Assembly: GCA_964530825.1 (NCBI GenBank)
Contig: CAZHCA010000016.1
Coordinates: forward strand, 32,507 to 96,506
Direction: 5' to 3'
Source of the DNA: CAZHCA01 sp964530825
GTDB taxonomy: Bacteria; Bacteroidota; Bacteroidia; Chitinophagales; Saprospiraceae
Length of the DNA: 64,000 nucleotides
Shown: positions 63,883 to 64,000 of the stretch, one piece after another
How the letters are laid out: every line of letters begins with the position of its first letter
How positions within the stretch are numbered: the first letter of the stretch is position 1
Translations under genes and position numbers: made by a program
The notes under the pieces: model-generated
Told to the model about the DNA's origin: nothing
The model's input: only the letters and a program-made list of their open reading frames with translations
Databases searched by the model: none

Positions 63883-64000
63883 GTAGCCTTCCCCAAAAAT
63901 GTAGCCTTCCCCAAAAATAGGACAACTTAAAAGTTGAAAAACGAATAACTTTAAGTTGCTATGAAAAAATCAAAGTTCAGCGAAAAGCAGATCGTTAAGG
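63883..64000 (+). mobile_element. Left end of an IS3-family insertion sequence (truncated by window edge)
   Basis: An 18-base tandem direct repeat (63883-63900 and 63901-63918) marks the junction with the integrase pseudogene. Downstream, after a non-coding leader of about 40 bases, a transposase OrfA-type gene begins. The right end is outside the window, so length and target duplication cannot be judged. Confidence 0.7.
63961..64000 (+). CDS. IS3-family transposase OrfA, N-terminal fragment
   Basis: The first 13 residues MKKSKFSEKQIVK match the opening of IS3-family OrfA proteins (MKKSKFSE.QIV), the helix-turn-helix subunit of the transposase. The rest is outside the window. The A-rich start context and location behind the junction repeat agree with an IS gene. 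Family call is firm only to IS3; the subgroup is undetermined. Confidence 0.75.
   Translation, partial: MKKSKFSEKQIVK

Overview
The window comes from a Bacteroidota chromosome of moderate GC, most likely a marine or surface-living member of the Saprospiria (Lewinella-like). This rests on several sequence traits: type IX secretion (T9SS) C-terminal sorting domains on four proteins, Bacteroidetes-type lipoproteins, a BlaI/M56 pair with TonB-like periplasmic domains, A-rich rather than Shine-Dalgarno leaders, and an Oar-like TonB-dependent receptor. No rRNA, tRNA or CRISPR array was seen.

Layout. 1-3978: a minus-strand alpha-glucan unit (lipoprotein GH13 amylase, SLC45-type sugar transporter, start of a 2H phosphodiesterase) and a small lipoprotein. 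4214-7463: a DUF1800/DUF1501 secreted pair. 7527-19334: an unusual block with a Clp-type AAA+ protein that has a degenerate first ATPase module and a release-factor-like C-terminus, a divergently transcribed 1827-residue surface protein of seven DUF4397 repeats, and a double CbbX/SpoVK-like AAA+ protein with a duplicated N-terminal beta-domain. 19455-37248: mostly housekeeping genes (KdsC, UbiA-type prenyltransferase, Maf, pyruvate dehydrogenase beta, MnmD, RibD, BtuF-like protein, HerA-like ATPase, nuclease, CoaE, LOG) ending in a BlaI/M56 pair. 37285-41523: YqhA-like membrane protein, patatin, flavin monooxygenase, secreted protein, methyltransferase.

41553-50438 is a tight minus-strand operon and the best candidate for an undescribed system. 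It runs from a TonB-dependent receptor to a YnjB-like binding lipoprotein, two permeases, an ATPase, a radical SAM protein and two distantly related ThuA/amidotransferase-like proteins, with six of the seven junctions within 50 bases and four of them ATGA overlaps. Together they could import a substrate across both membranes and modify it in the cytoplasm; the substrate is unknown.

50544-59998 carries two glycosyltransferase-like genes, a 1.1-kb non-coding stretch with a 17-bp palindromic tandem repeat, a second, T9SS-exported GH13 amylase and a tricorn-like S41 protease. The right end (60025-64000) has a dodecin, decayed serine-hydrolase and adhesin-like fragments, a DUF6069/cupin/AraC trio, and a tyrosine-integrase pseudogene interrupted by the left end of an IS3-family element. 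The right side of the window is therefore an eroding, mobile-element-affected region.
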